Source: Maylandia zebra (Eukaryota > Chordata > Actinopteri > Cichliformes > Cichlidae). From it: a DNA stretch of 64,000 bases. Location: NCBI RefSeq assembly GCF_041146795.1, contig NC_135170.1:32661533-32725532 (forward strand), read 5' to 3'. Of the stretch, positions 46,602-58,109 are shown piece after piece (position 1 is the stretch's first letter; each line of letters starts with the position of its first letter). The position numbers were made by a program, and so were the translations under genes. The notes under the pieces were generated by a model that had not been told where the DNA came from, made no database searches, and saw nothing but the letters and a program-made list of their open reading frames with translations.

Positions 46602-47488
46602 GTGAATACCAAGCAGGATTTTATCAGGTCATTTGCAGTTTGTTTAGTTTTGTAGTACGTTTGTACAACTTTGTTCCTAATTTGCCTAGCAATGTCCTGA
46701 GAAACGGCTGTACTTATAATGCTTTACAAATGAAAGTTGTTATTTTTTTTTCTTAGTGACACTTTACCTGAGGCATGTAAAGCTTTAAGTCAGTAATGCC
46801 ATTATTTACAACATTGTGAGACTATGTGACTGTCACAAAAGTTTAAGGCCAAAAATGTAATTTCTTTTCTCTGTTTAGGCCTTTTAAAGGGTTGATTTAG
46901 ACTTTTAGGGATTGTGCAGCAGCCCTATATTGTTTAAAAAAAGGATTTTGTTCTCATGAGAGAAATAAATGTTGACATATATCACTCTTGTCCTGGTTGT
47001 GATTTCAGTAGAAGCCAAGGAGTATTCTAGGAAAAAGGTCTGTTTTAAGGTTTTTTTGCCTGGATTTAATATTGATTCGGCTCTATTTTAAGATAAGCCA
47101 ACCTGAATCAAGAAACAAATTAATCATACTTCACTAATATTGAGTAGTTTTTCATAGTATTAGAACAATTTTTCTTGTTGCAGTGCATTCATTTGCTGCA
47201 AGTAAGAACTCAAAACATAAAAAAAGACTGTAATTTAGCATATTTAACTTAATTTTGGGACTTGATATCAAGTAATTTTATCTTAAATTGAGCTTTTTAA
47301 AGCTTATTTTAACCCTCTTCAATTCTCAAATGTGTTCTTTTATTTCTGGATTAAAAAATCTTATTTCAAGATTTCTTATTAAGTAAAATAAACTTGCTGC
47401 ATGGACAGATAATTTCACTTGTTTTCAGTGCTTTTTGTATCAAATGTAGTATTTTTTTCCTAAATATAGACTAGCCATTTTTGCAGTG

Positions 47489-47710
47489 CGGGATAGGGTT
47501 ACCGGGGCCCCGCCCTGGAGCCAGGCCCTGGGGAGGGTGCCTGAGGACAAGCGTCTGGTGGCCGGGCCTTAGTCCATGGGGCCCAGCCGGGCACAGCCTG
47601 AAAAAGGGACATGGGCCCATCTTCCTGCAGGCCCACCACCCGCAGGATTCCCCGTAGGGGTCGGGTGCAGTGTGAGCCAGGCTGCAGACCAATCTCCGTC
47701 TACCAAGACT
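47489..47710 (+). mobile_element. Common teleost retroposon-like repeat, right part
   Basis: Continuation of the repeat at 34890-35576: GGTTACCGGGGCCCCGCCCT, CAAGCGTCTGGTGGCCGGGC and CCATGGGGCCCAGCCGGGCA. Confidence 0.8.
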
Positions 47711-47783
47711 GGCAATTCTGTGTTTTTATTTCAGTATATTTTTTTTTGTCCTTTTCCTTTCGTACAATGAGGTCATTGCAGAG

Positions 47784-48518
47784 TAAGGCTACGTTCACAC
47801 TGCAGGCGAAAGCGCATCAAATCTGACTTTTTTGACCATATGCGACCCATATCCGTTCATGGTATGACAGTTTGAACAGCAGAAGTCCGATATTTTCAAA
47901 TCCGACCTAAGCTACTTTCGTATGCGGTAGTGAATCCGATACATATCTGATGTTTTAGAAACCGACTTCTGTTTGAATGGTCATGTCGCATTAAATCTGT
48001 CTTTTACGTCACTGACACAAGACAGATGCCAATTATCAGCGCCCAAGAAGACATTGTGAACGCTTCCTGGCCATCCAGTGAAACTATTGGGAATACAACG
48101 TTGGAGAAACGTGAACATTTTATTTGTACTGTATAATCTGCAGATTCTGACAGAAATCTGCAACTATCCCTATCCTTTGAAGCATCGCTCCTCTCTAAAA
48201 CAGCAATAAGGATCATTATTAGGCCATTTGTAAATAACAAAATAACTTTATAACTTAAAGCAAAATTGGGAAACGTAAAGTCAGAAACAAGTCTTTATAT
48301 TAAGGACCATCAGTCAAACAATACTGTTTGGTCTGGGTCTAAACAGAGCGCGTTGTGTGTGATGTCTTCTTTTGCGCATTCAGGCCACTTTGAGGGTTCA
48401 CACTAGAGCGCATTTGCTGTCACATTTTATTTGTAGTGTGAACAAGCAGACACAAAAATCAGATTTGATCAAAAAATTGGAATTGAGCATTAAGACCTTC
48501 AGTGTGAACGTAGCCTAA
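47784..48518. mobile_element. MITE with AGGCTACGTTCACACTG ends
   Basis: Inverted ends TAAGGCTACGTTCACACTG and CAGTGTGAACGTAGCCTAA. A 3-bp GAG flanks both sides and may be a TSD. No coding capacity. Lies between the CACTA-bearing repeat and the next sulfotransferase exon. Confidence 0.7.
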
Positions 48519-48928
48519 GAGGTTCATCAAATCAAGTAGAAATAGGAGAAAAAGAGCTATAAAAATGTACAGGCTTTAAAACATATTTTAAAAGATATTA
48601 TTTGAAATCAAATTTTGACCCTAAATTTTAAATTGTTTTTTTTTAATTAATGACTTTTACAATTTTTACATTTAAGTAACAAACTGTTAATATTCCGATT
48701 TTTAAAAAATATATATATCAGATCGTGTATTTGATGAGGAATCCAAAGGACAACGTGGTGTCAAAGCTGGAAAACTCCCGAGAGCTTTCACCAGTTTTTT
48801 GAGTGGTACATAACAGGAAACGGTAAGTTTCCTCACTTTATAGTAATCAGTAATTGATTCATCATTATGTGTGGACCCTCTGTTAGAGGGCCTGATTTAG
48901 TACCCAGTGATTTTGTGGTGCTGTGCTA

Positions 48929-50444
48929 CACAGCAAATCCAGCATGTCCAAATTAACACTGTCGGATTTGATTTCAACACTATTAAAGTGTCTATATGGG
49001 TCCACACCAGAGAGTGTTAATTTAACTCTTTTTGGAGAGTTGGTACGTTAACTCTGATTTAGTGTTAAACACCAAATCTGTCTGGAGTTGATAATTTAAC
49101 ACTTGGTGTTAAGAGTTTATATATTAACTCTCAAAGAGTATTTTAGTTTAACTATGTAAGATTTATCTTCTAATTAATTCTAAAAAGCGGGAATTTTACT
49201 GTTCTGAACTTCTAGAAATTTCTTTTGGAAATAAACATTTACTAAAAAGACGCAATGGTTTTTGAAAAACATTTATTCTGAACTGTGCACCACAATTTCA
49301 AAACATTTTCTGAAAGATGTAACAGTATACATGTTCTCACTTTCATTAGAATTTTGTTTATCAAAAGGTCTGACATAGGTGAGCTGGTAAATGCAAATAA
49401 CAGCATTCTCATCACTTATTTCTTCAATACAATATGCTTGTCCTTCATTCATCCCTTTGTGGAACTTCAACGCACTTCTGCTCTCCCCCATATTCCATCT
49501 TCACAAGCATATCCTGTGCGGAGATCGAATAAAAATTAGTTGACACTAATTAATGGCCCAAATAATCCAGTAAATAATTGCAGCACAGTAAAAAAAAAAA
49601 GGAATCCTCTTTGAGCCATTACTTGTGTAAAGTATTTTCCCAAAAGACAAGGACACAGGCAACAGGTAATACTGAACTAAATGTAAAACCTCAACCTTTT
49701 TCATTTTTACCTAAACCGTGTGCACAAAACTCTGGAGGGATCTATGCTAACGTAGAATCCAGTCAGGACGTCAGCTACTGCTGTTTGCTCGTTTGTTTGT
49801 TTTTTATATGTGCGATCGTTTTCAGGCTTCAAGTAGCACCATTATACCAACATTTCACATTCTAGACATTGTTTTAGGTGTATTTGACCAAAAGTTTGAC
49901 TGAAAATTCACATGCAAGCTTTTTTCAAGGCTGTGGTATTTGCCCGCAAACAATACCTTTCAGCTAGCTAAAACAGAATATTATGCTATCACCGAGCAAC
50001 ATGGCTAATGCCTTTCACACAGCTTTGTCTCAACTCCAAAGAGCCACAGAAGTAAAAGCTAATAATAATAATTGAAACAATCTTTGAAAAAATGACTTAC
50101 CCAAGCATGGCAAACAACTCAAATATGTAGAGCAAAATGTTCTGAAACGGCTTCACTTCAGCTTCGATTGGAGCCGTGCTGGGGGCGGAGTCTGTGAATT
50201 TACTTTATTGGTGTCGTAGCCCCTGTAGGAGTTCAGAGTTAAGAGGTCAAGAGTTAGTGTTTCCATTGTAACACCTCCAGATTTGACAGAGAAACACTCA
50301 TTTTTAACACTCGATTTTAACTACTATCATTTTACACCTCAGAGTTACATTAAAAGAATGTGACTCTGCTTAGAGTAAAATTAACTCTACTTTTGCAAGA
50401 AGACTATTAACACCAAAACATTTAAAACTTTTGAATTTGCTGTG
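48929..50444. mobile_element. 1.5-kb TA-flanked element related to the hairpin MITE
   Basis: Ends CACAGCAAATCCA and TGAATTTGCTGTG, with TA on both sides. It shares GTGTCTATATGGGTCCACACC and AGTGTTAATTTAAC with the MITE at 45763. Its interior holds a small exon-like open frame (49273-49491, minus) and a GC-box-like stretch near 50180-50195. Inserted in the intron between two sulfotransferase exons. A (GT)n tract follows at about 50471-50489. Confidence 0.7.
49273..49535 (-). pseudogene. Exon-like fragment inside the TA-flanked element
   Basis: On the minus strand, a CTCCGCACAG acceptor-like sequence is followed by MLVKMEYGGEQKCVEVPQ. After an apparent frame change comes a 72-codon frame ending EIVVHSSE, with AATAAA just after the stop. 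The first part faintly resembles the N-terminus of SAMD3-like proteins. Function unknown. It may be a captured or eroded exon. Confidence 0.3.
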
Positions 50445-51261
50445 TAGTATTTAGCACCGACTCCAGTTTTGTGTGTGTGTGTGTGTGTGATGTGTGGATT
50501 GAGCACATTGACAAAATCTGTACTACATTCGGAGGCACACTACCACTGCATGATTAGCATGGGGGACTGATCATGCCTGCAGTCATGCTGTAGGTAACTA
50601 CAGAGCTTACACTTGAGCTCCTCCTCTGACATGAGGGTTGTATGTGAACTCAATTAAATGACAATGCCAAATGACTGGATGCATTATGCCACTACACAGT
50701 TTTTGCGTCATCCTGGTTTGACCACGTCAGGGAGTGGTATTTAAACAGAGACCAGTACAACATCCTCTTCCTGACCTACGAGGAAATGATTTTGGTAAGA
50801 TGTTTCTTCGCATTTTTTGTTGTTCCTAAGGAAAAGCAAATAAAATATCTGGCAGAGTTTAAGGTTCTTTTTCTGTTGCGTTCCTGCTTTTCTTTCAGGA
50901 CCTGAAAGGATCAGTGAGGAAGATCTGCAACTTCTTAGGGAAAAACCTGACTGAAGCCGCCATCAGTCAAGTTGTGGAAAAAGCTAAGTTTGAGAAAATG
51001 AAGAAGGACTCGAAAGCAAACTATGAGCACATTCCACCAGAGAAGTTCAGTGGAAAATTCCTGCGCAAAGGTAACATAACAGACCTGCAGCTGCTGTGCA
51101 GAAAAATGTTATATCAGGGTTTCAGGTGTTGTGTTTTTGTCTTTATTACAGGTCAGATTGGAGACTGGAAGAACACACTGACTGTTGCACAGAGTGAAAG
51201 AGTGGATCAAGTCCTTCAGGAGAAACTTGGTGATTTGCCTTTGAGGTCCATCTGGGAATAA

Positions 51262-52706
51262 GCAGAGCAGCTCTTCAGGGTCTCCCAGGAGCTTTAAAAG
51301 CATTGATTTCTGTCATGATATGAGGTAATTAGACGCAGGGTTTCTTCAGCACAAACTGATTTTATTGAACCGTAGCAGCAGTGTACGTGGCTACATCAAT
51401 AATCTAAAAAAAGATCTGCTATTTAAATAATAATAAAAAAACAACATCAACAAAAGATTAATGTTTGCTCACCCAAGATGAATTCATGTCATGTAGATCA
51501 TGATTCCAGAAATCAATAATGTTCATTAATAAAATGTTTATCAGTCAACATATCTGACATGCCTGAAACCAGTACAGTGCGCTTTGTATTCTCATAATTT
51601 CTGAATAGTCACTAACTGTTAATTGTGTTTTTGAATCACACTGCTTTTGAATGTAGCCTTGACCTTCAAATATAAGAAATTTCTTTACATAAATGTACTT
51701 TTGCCATGAAGACAGTCTGACTTTTGGTTTACCCACAAGTGATTTCTCCTCCCATGAGTCAACATTTAAGACAGAAGTATCTCATTTATTTGTGTAGAAG
51801 AATCCAAAGGAAAGGATTCTTTTTTGGTAAGAAACAAAACATTACAAGAAGAAATTGTGCAATTGCAGTGTAATTTTGGTTAAAGACGTGACATTCTTCC
51901 TTTATTTGATCTGATACAGAATCAAACCTCAGACCTGCAAACAGCATCCACTGAATATCATGTAATTAATATGTACAATACAGGTTCTTAACACATGATT
52001 TATGCAAGATAATAGACTATTAAAAAATAATAATAAAAAAACAAAACAAATCTAATTTGAGAATAGCCAACTTTTACATCCAAGTTGTTTGTCCAAGTCT
52101 TCAAATTAATTTTCGTGCAGCATAACACACCCGCTTGATACCAAACACAAACCTAAGGTGCACTTGATATCATTGTTACATGCTTATAGAGCTGAAGAAA
52201 ATGAGGAGGGCCTTCATAAATCCAACAGACCTGTAAGAACTCATTCTACATATTATTATTTAAATGCAGAATAAAACACTTAAAGATTGCGTGACCTAAT
52301 TCAACATGTTATATTCAAAAAAAGAGTTACTGTGCATGAAAATTCAAAGTGCACGTCTCCAAAGTGTGTTTTGAGCTGTTAGAGAACCAAACACTATCAT
52401 ATAAGGAGCTTATTTTGTCACAGCCTGCCATAGCTCAGGTTGTAGAACCAGTTATCCAATACAAACAGCGTTCAGTGTTCCTCTTTCACATGTGCTGTAG
52501 TTTTTCCAAGCTGATTCATATAAGAGGAGTGAGAAGTGAAATTCTCTGGTGTGAAAAAACAAAGACTGAACTGGCCTAAATGCTAAGCGTTATGGAATGC
52601 ACTGCAATGCCTGACGTAGGACAAGAAGTGTTTGCCATAGTGATGGGTGACGTGGCGTCTCCACATAAGAAGATGCCCAGAAAGCTGCAGAAGAAGCAAC
52701 GTGAGG
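51262..52706. other. Unassigned region 3' of the sulfotransferase remnant
   Basis: No recognised gene or repeat. A short frame near 52580-52711 (ending KKMPRKLQKKQREAK) is interrupted by the LTR element and would continue for a few codons after it. No family recognised. Confidence 0.4.
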
Positions 52707-52711
52707 CAAAG

Positions 52712-55700
52712 TGTCACGGTGCGGCATGGCACACCGTGGAAGGAGTGGGGAAGGAGGACCCAGGCGCGGTACTCTGTGTATAAACAGTGCGTTTATTTAC
52801 AGTGATGGAAACAATAACAGTAAATCCCCGTGCTCTCCCGTGACTCCCGTGTCGTGTCTTCCCAAAAAGTCCGTGCTCCGTGTTCTCCACTGCCGTGTGT
52901 CCACACACACCCCGTGCCTGCTGCCCTCCGATGTTCCACGCTCCTCCTGAGGGGAAAATGACAGAGGGAGCCGTCAAGACACTTAATTCCAGTAGGCATA
53001 CACTCAGACTTTAACTAAGCAGAAGACTAACGTGGAGTCTCATGCAATTGTGGCGAGACGAGGTTGGGATATAAAGTAAATACTCTTCAGTTTTAAAGAA
53101 CGACAACGCCACCCTGGGAATTTCACCCAGAGAATACTGGAAATGACACTAAATCACCAAAAAGGCACTTAGGTTCGCTATACTCAATCCAGAGACGAGG
53201 TTCAATAATAAACAAATTGACAATTTATTGGTAATTATTTAAAACACCGAATAAAAACATAACAGGGCTCTAGACTAACTTTTTGACATGGGCGCACCGG
53301 TACGCCTAACTTTAAAAATTTAGGCGTACCGGCACAAAAGTTAGGCGCACTCAAATTTTTCAACCGCATCGCTTAACACCGCAGTTTTACATGTACACTT
53401 TCTTTGGGGGGGGGGGAAGTCCATACAGACAATATTAATTTCTAAATTATTAACTAACAAACTTGTGCTTAAAGTGCTTTGTCAATATTGTAGAAAATGT
53501 TAAAAACTTAATCATCATCTTGGCCTCCTCTGACGACCTGTTTGCTGCTGTCTGCTGCTGAAAGGCCGTGGGGAGAGGGGACACTTGGGCAGTGCATTTA
53601 CTGCAGCATATAATGTGTTTTCTGGATACACTGTGCTTTTTCAGCATTCAAATATTGATGGCACCGTGTCAGAGCACTGGCTATGAATTTCAGACAGATC
53701 AGGCCTTAACTTAACAAAAAAGTTATCAATAGTTCTTTTCATCTTTTCTTATTACCCACAGCTACAGTACATCCACTTCTCTCAGGCCTAGGCTGCTCAC
53801 TAGGGCTGAGTATCATCACTGATTTCTATAATCCATTCAATTCCGGTTCTCAAAGTCCTGATTTGATTCAATTTAGCCTCAGACAGTCAGAAATATTATA
53901 ATTCTGATCATTTATCAGTACTGATACACATGAGACTTCATCAGAATTGTGAAAATCACAGCAGATGCCTTTGTGTGAAAGTAACTGAGAATAAAACACA
54001 GGAAAACATGAAGGAGGTTTTCCTGGTCTGGCTTTTTATAGCAGATAACCTTAAATATTCTGCAATTTTGCATAATTTTAAGAAATTTAAATTTCTTCAG
54101 TATTGAACAGCAGAAATTAGGCTTTGTCCGAGGTCATTTAAGTGAAAAAAGAAAAAGCGCTGTAAACAACGCTAGACTGGTGGGTAATAAGCGAATGAAT
54201 AATGCAGAAAACAGATTTGAGACGGGAAACTGTTCCTGAAGTACAGAGAGAGAGAGAGCTGTGCAGGAAGTGTGATTTTTATCGTGGTGGAAGCAAAACA
54301 GCAAAAGTCAGAGGGAATTCATGACGACATTGATCAAATGTGAAGCGCAGTTTGCTGCTTCTTTTGCTGCAGGCTCGGTGAATTTTGGTTGGAGAGAGAC
54401 AAAACCTGCAGCTCAGAATCAGCGCAAAAAGACGTAAACACAGCGCGGACCCGAAGAATCGCTAAGCTCCGACAGCGTGTCCGTGTTCAGGCCGTCGGGT
54501 GAGAAAGCCGAGAAAGACGAAGCTGATTCTGATGTGTTGGGTCCGCTCCGTGTTTAGGTCTTTGTGTGGAATCCGTTAATGAATTGATATCGCTTTATTC
54601 AAGCTACTCACCTCTCTCTTCCACCTGCACTTTCAACTGGACCACGGCCAATCAGAGAGGTCCCGCCCCTGACTATCTCTGATTGGTTTAGTCCACGATA
54701 GGGGCATAATGTGTGTCTGTTGTTGACCACACGGAGAGTTACAGAGATTTTTTTTTTTTGTTACCGGAACAGTTGGTCGCACCTGTGCGACCAAATATTT
54801 ATTTTTAGTCGCACCACTGAAAAATTTGGTCGCATTTGCGACCAAATTGGTCGCACTCTAGAGCCCTGCATAATCATAAATATTCAAATACAAATATGCT
54901 TAAAAAGGTATTCAGAGCTGAGGCTTACCAGTGGAGGGGCAGGGATGCCACACACAACTAAAGAAAGAAAACACACCAAAACACAAGTGCAACACACTAT
55001 CACACACTCACACTAATAAACTAGACAAGGCAGGTGTGTACACTCAAGGGATCCCACCACCAAGGCACCCTAGTCTCCTCCACGTCGGCACTCCGCATCT
55101 GAATAAAAGAAACAAAGAAAATGTTAATATATTACAACAAACTAATGTGTAGCACCGGGGGATAACCCAACTGCAGGACCACACTGGTGATCCACAGCTA
55201 GAAAAAGGGCCTCCCACCAGTGGTGTAACAGAGAATCCAAACTACAAATCAAAAAGCAATAAAACAACATACAATCTGAATAAAACTCTAAAATCTGGAG
55301 CAAACGGAATCGCCGTACTGCTCCAACTTGCCGTCCACACGACGATAAGTTAACAGTCAATCAATATGCACGCCAGCTGACTCCGATAACCGGCATGCAT
55401 ATGGCCGTTGTCCACGCCGACGTCCACTGTAAAAGCTGACAGCAGCAGGGAAAGAATTCTCACAACGGGAACAGACGGTAAAAGCACAGCAAGGCAAAAC
55501 AGCAGCACTTCAGTTCGCGTAGCTTGGCGCAAAACTAAGGCCCACACTTCCTGCGAAACATAATAAATAATTACTATAAAAGAACAATAGAAGGCAGAGA
55601 GCGTAACAAAAGTTGATTACGTACCAAGTAAGCCGGGTCACAGAACGTAAGCAGAATAGCTCAGAGGAGGCTTCTATAGCTACGACCAGCCGCGATGGAG

Positions 55701-55851
55701 GCTTCAGAAGAATAACCCGCAAATGATCTCCACCACACCGAGGGGAAGTCAGGTGACCAAAAAGGAGATCACAGGCAAGCGACGCAGAGACACTCAATAT
55801 AATACATGACTGCTCAGGGATCCTGGGTCGCCCAGTCCCAGGACCCTGACA
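52712..55851 (-). repeat. 3' LTR (element orientation), with altered U3
   Basis: The outer 335 bp (52712-53046, R/U5 side) and the inner tip (about 55797-55851) match the other LTR, by eye without differences. The 2.75 kb between them has no counterpart in the other LTR. Part of this is a hAT-like element (53263-54868). The remainder is unassigned. Confidence 0.8.
53263..54868. mobile_element. hAT-like non-autonomous element with 5-bp TSD CATAA
   Basis: Ends CAGGGCTCTAGA and TCTAGAGCCCTG, flanked by CATAA (53258-53262 and 54869-54873). Subterminal palindromes lie at the left (GCGCACCGGTACGCC, repeated inverted) and right (GGTCGCACCTGTGCGACC, AATTTGGTCGCA twice). Inside are a poly(G) run and unassigned DNA; no transposase frame. 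Confidence 0.78.
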
Positions 55852-58109
55852 GTACCCCCCCTCTAAGGGTCGGCTCCCGACGACCCCAAAACCAAAACAA
55901 AAAAACAGCACAACCAACCCAGGGCGGGCGGCGGGGGGAACCAGGACGGAGGGCCAGAACCAAAATAAGCAAAAACAACAAAACAACAAACCGACCCAGT
56001 CCACAGTCTCAGAGTCAGACCGCGCATCCCGCAGCGGTGCAAAAAGAAAACGAAAAGACGCCACAAACAGTCACAGGCGGCCCATCAACAGAACAAGAGA
56101 GTTCAGGGGGCCTACCTCGAGCCCAACGGCGGCGACGTAGCAGCTCCGGCGGACGGCCCCGGGTCCGGCAGCAGCAGCAAAACAGTTCAGGGGGCCTGCC
56201 ACGGGTCCGGTGGCGGCGGAACGGTTCTGGTGGCCTGCCACGGGTCCGGTGGCGGCGGAACGGTACCGGTGGTCTGCCACGGGTCCGGTGGCGGCGGCGC
56301 TGCTCCTCCGGCGGCCTGCCATGGGTCCGGTGGCGGCGGAACGGTTCTGGTGGCCTGCCACGGGTCCGGTGGCGGCGTCGCCGCTCCGGTGAGCAACAGC
56401 GAGGCGTGGCACCAGGTCCATGACGCGCCGATCGCTGACGTGGATGCACCAGACATGGACGGCGTGGAGGCCGCGCTAGACGTGGAGGTCCCTCCGGTCC
56501 GCTGACCTCCGGCTGAGCGGGACCCTCCTCGGCCGGCAGCGAGAGCTCCTCCTCGGCCGGCAGCGAGAGCTCCTCCTCGGCCGGCAGCGAGAGCTCCTCC
56601 TCGGCCGGCAGCGAGAGCTCCTCCTCGGCCGGCAGCGAGAGCTCCTCCTCGGCCGGCAGCGAGAGCTCCTCCTCCGGCTCGCTGAGCCCCTCAGCTGGCA
56701 GTGCGGGCTCCTCCGGCTCGCTGAGCTCCTGCTCGGGCATGCTGAGCTCCTCCGGCTCGCTGAGCTCCTCAGCTGGCGGTGCGGGCTCCTCCGGCTCGCC
56801 GAGCTCCTGCTCGGGCAAGCTGAGCTCCTCCGGCTCGCTGAGCTCCTCAGCTGGCGGTGCGGGCTCCTCCGGCTCACCGAGCTCCTGCTCGGGCATGCTG
56901 AGCTCCTCCGGCTCGCTGAGCTCCTCAGCTGGCGGTGCGGGCTCCTCCGGCTCGCCGAGCTCCTGCTCGGGCATGCTGAGCTCCTCCGGCTCGCTGAGCT
57001 CCTCAGCTGGCGGTGCGGGCTCCTCCGGCTCGCCGAGCTCCTGCTCGGGCATGCTGAGCTCCTCCGGCTCGCTGAGCTCCTCAGCTGGCGGTGCGGGCTC
57101 CTCCGGCTCGCTGAGCTCCTCAGCTGGCGGTGCGGGCTCCTCCGGCTCGCTGAGCTCCTGCTCGGGCATGCTGAGCTCCTCCGGCTCGCTGAGCTCCTCA
57201 GCTGGCGGTGCGGGCTCCTCCGGCTCGCTGAGCTCCTGCTGCTGCTGGACGAAGTCTGCGGATTCCCGAGCTTGCACTACCCCCCGGGCTTTACGCAGGG
57301 TGCAAAGGCAGGCGGAAACTCCCTTGAGCTGGCCAAGGTAGGGATTCCCCTCCAGGATCGCCTCGATGGCGTTTAACCCCACCACTCTTGCCCTTGTGTT
57401 GGTGGTGTGAGTTACCCAGTCAAACAGGCGTTGGACGCGTGTGAGGTCGCTCTCTCCGGACAAGGCCGCTGGAGTGGGTAGTGGAATGGAGGCTGCTGCT
57501 GGTGGAGAAGATGGCTGAGTGGGTGATGTGGATGGTGAACAGGATGAAACGGTAAGCGGTGAGGTAGATGTCGCGGGGGATGATTCAGCAGGTGACGGCT
57601 GGATTACTAGCTGGGTACAGCGACCAGCTGGGCCGCGGGCTGCGCTTTGGCTACCGGCTGGGCAGCTGACCGTATAAACATAGCCCCAGAGAAAACAGTT
57701 GAGGTGAGTGACGATGAATTGTCCATATGACTCACCACAGCCGGCTGTTGAGATGTCTGTGGATGTAGCTGCGGTGAGGAACGCTGGCGGCGCGAACGTC
57801 GTTTCCGTGTCGGCGTCGGGGCCGGCGTCTCAGGCAGTGAATCCACCAGCTGTCCGAGCTGGTGGGCAGCCTGAGGAGGAGAGTGGAGGTGGAGGGTGGA
57901 AAGTAGGAAGTCCAGGACCACCGCATTAAGGGAGTCCACCAGCCAGGGGAATTTAAAAAGCATCTCCTGCAGCTGCCTCTCCACGGCGTGACGCAAACCT
58001 TCCGCAGGCTTCTCCCACCATAATTCACACATGCGGTACACTTTGTCCATAATTTCCCTCCTGAGCCTCTCCTCGGAGACCGCTGGGTCCATAAGTGGCG
58101 GGATCATTC
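55852..58109 (-). CDS. Gag-like ORF of the LTR element (two overlapping frames)
   Basis: The first frame starts MDPAVSEERLRREIMDKVY at about 58092 and runs to a stop at 57607. Its N-terminal helical region (WWEKPAEGLRHAVERQLQEM) resembles gag-like capsid or matrix proteins of fish LTR elements only in style. The second frame, offset by one base, is open from about 57605 to 56015. It has a short helical part (VQRLFDWVTHTTNTRARVVGL) and then about 200 residues of tandem Glu/Pro/Leu repeats built on EELSEPEELSMPEQELGEP. It ends with Arg-rich repeats (RRHRTRGRPPEPF). A frameshift near 57600 separates the halves; it may be programmed or a mutation. No zinc knuckle is visible. I do not recognise a specific family. 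Confidence 0.55.
56150..57245 (-). repeat. GC-rich coding tandem repeats
   Basis: Three blocks. At about 56150-56390 are units of CACGGGTCCGGTGGCGGCGG type. At about 56540-56670 are six 24-bp units of GAGCTCCTCCTCGGCCGGCA type. At about 56680-57245 are units of about 78 bp containing CTGAGCTCCTCCGGCTCGCT. All unit lengths are multiples of three, so copy number changes keep the minus-strand frame open. Confidence 0.85.

Larger units (their letters stand above)
35577..47488. mobile_element. CACTA/EnSpm DNA transposon with two divergent genes
   Basis: Terminal inverted repeats CACTGCAAA (35577) and TTTGCAGTG (ending 47488), with a 2-bp CG duplication on each side (35575-35576, 47489-47490). The flanks are two halves of one known fish repeat, which fixes the borders. 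The short CACTG TIR and subterminal repeats of ACTTGTTT / AAGATTT type are typical of CACTA elements. Inside are a minus-strand transposase (36105-39808) and a plus-strand SAM-domain gene (40388-46601). Their start codons are about 580 bp apart, which implies a shared promoter region. Secondary insertions are an L2 LINE (41990-43785), a LINE tail (41609-41818) and a hairpin MITE (45763-46102). The subterminal stretches 35640-36104 and 46602-47480 hold no genes. Confidence 0.85.
48722..51261 (+). pseudogene. Cytosolic sulfotransferase, four 3' exons (one with a 26-bp deletion)
   Basis: The four exons are 48722-48822, 50700-50794, 50899-51070 and 51152-51261. The first encodes IVYLMRNPKDNVVS, the conserved 3'-phosphate-binding RNPKD segment. 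It is 101 nt where the equivalent SULT exon is normally 127 nt. The segment after VVS (usually YFHF...) is missing and the frame shifts before ESFHQFFEWYITGN. The other three are intact: 95 nt ([11 protein letters not shown] ... LFLTYEEM), 172 nt ([12 protein letters not shown] ... GKFLRKG) and the last ([19 protein letters not shown], the PAPS-binding and dimerisation region) with stop at 51261. With one or two upstream exons also missing, no functional enzyme is expected. Confidence 0.85.

Noticed and set aside
52711..52999. Pairs of identical small frames here and at 58112-58397
   Set aside because: They are the two LTR copies of one element, not duplicated genes.
56739..57341. Plus-strand 200-aa Ser/Gly-rich frame
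   Set aside because: It is antisense to the gag-like repeats. The tandem units have lengths divisible by three, which opens several frames at once.
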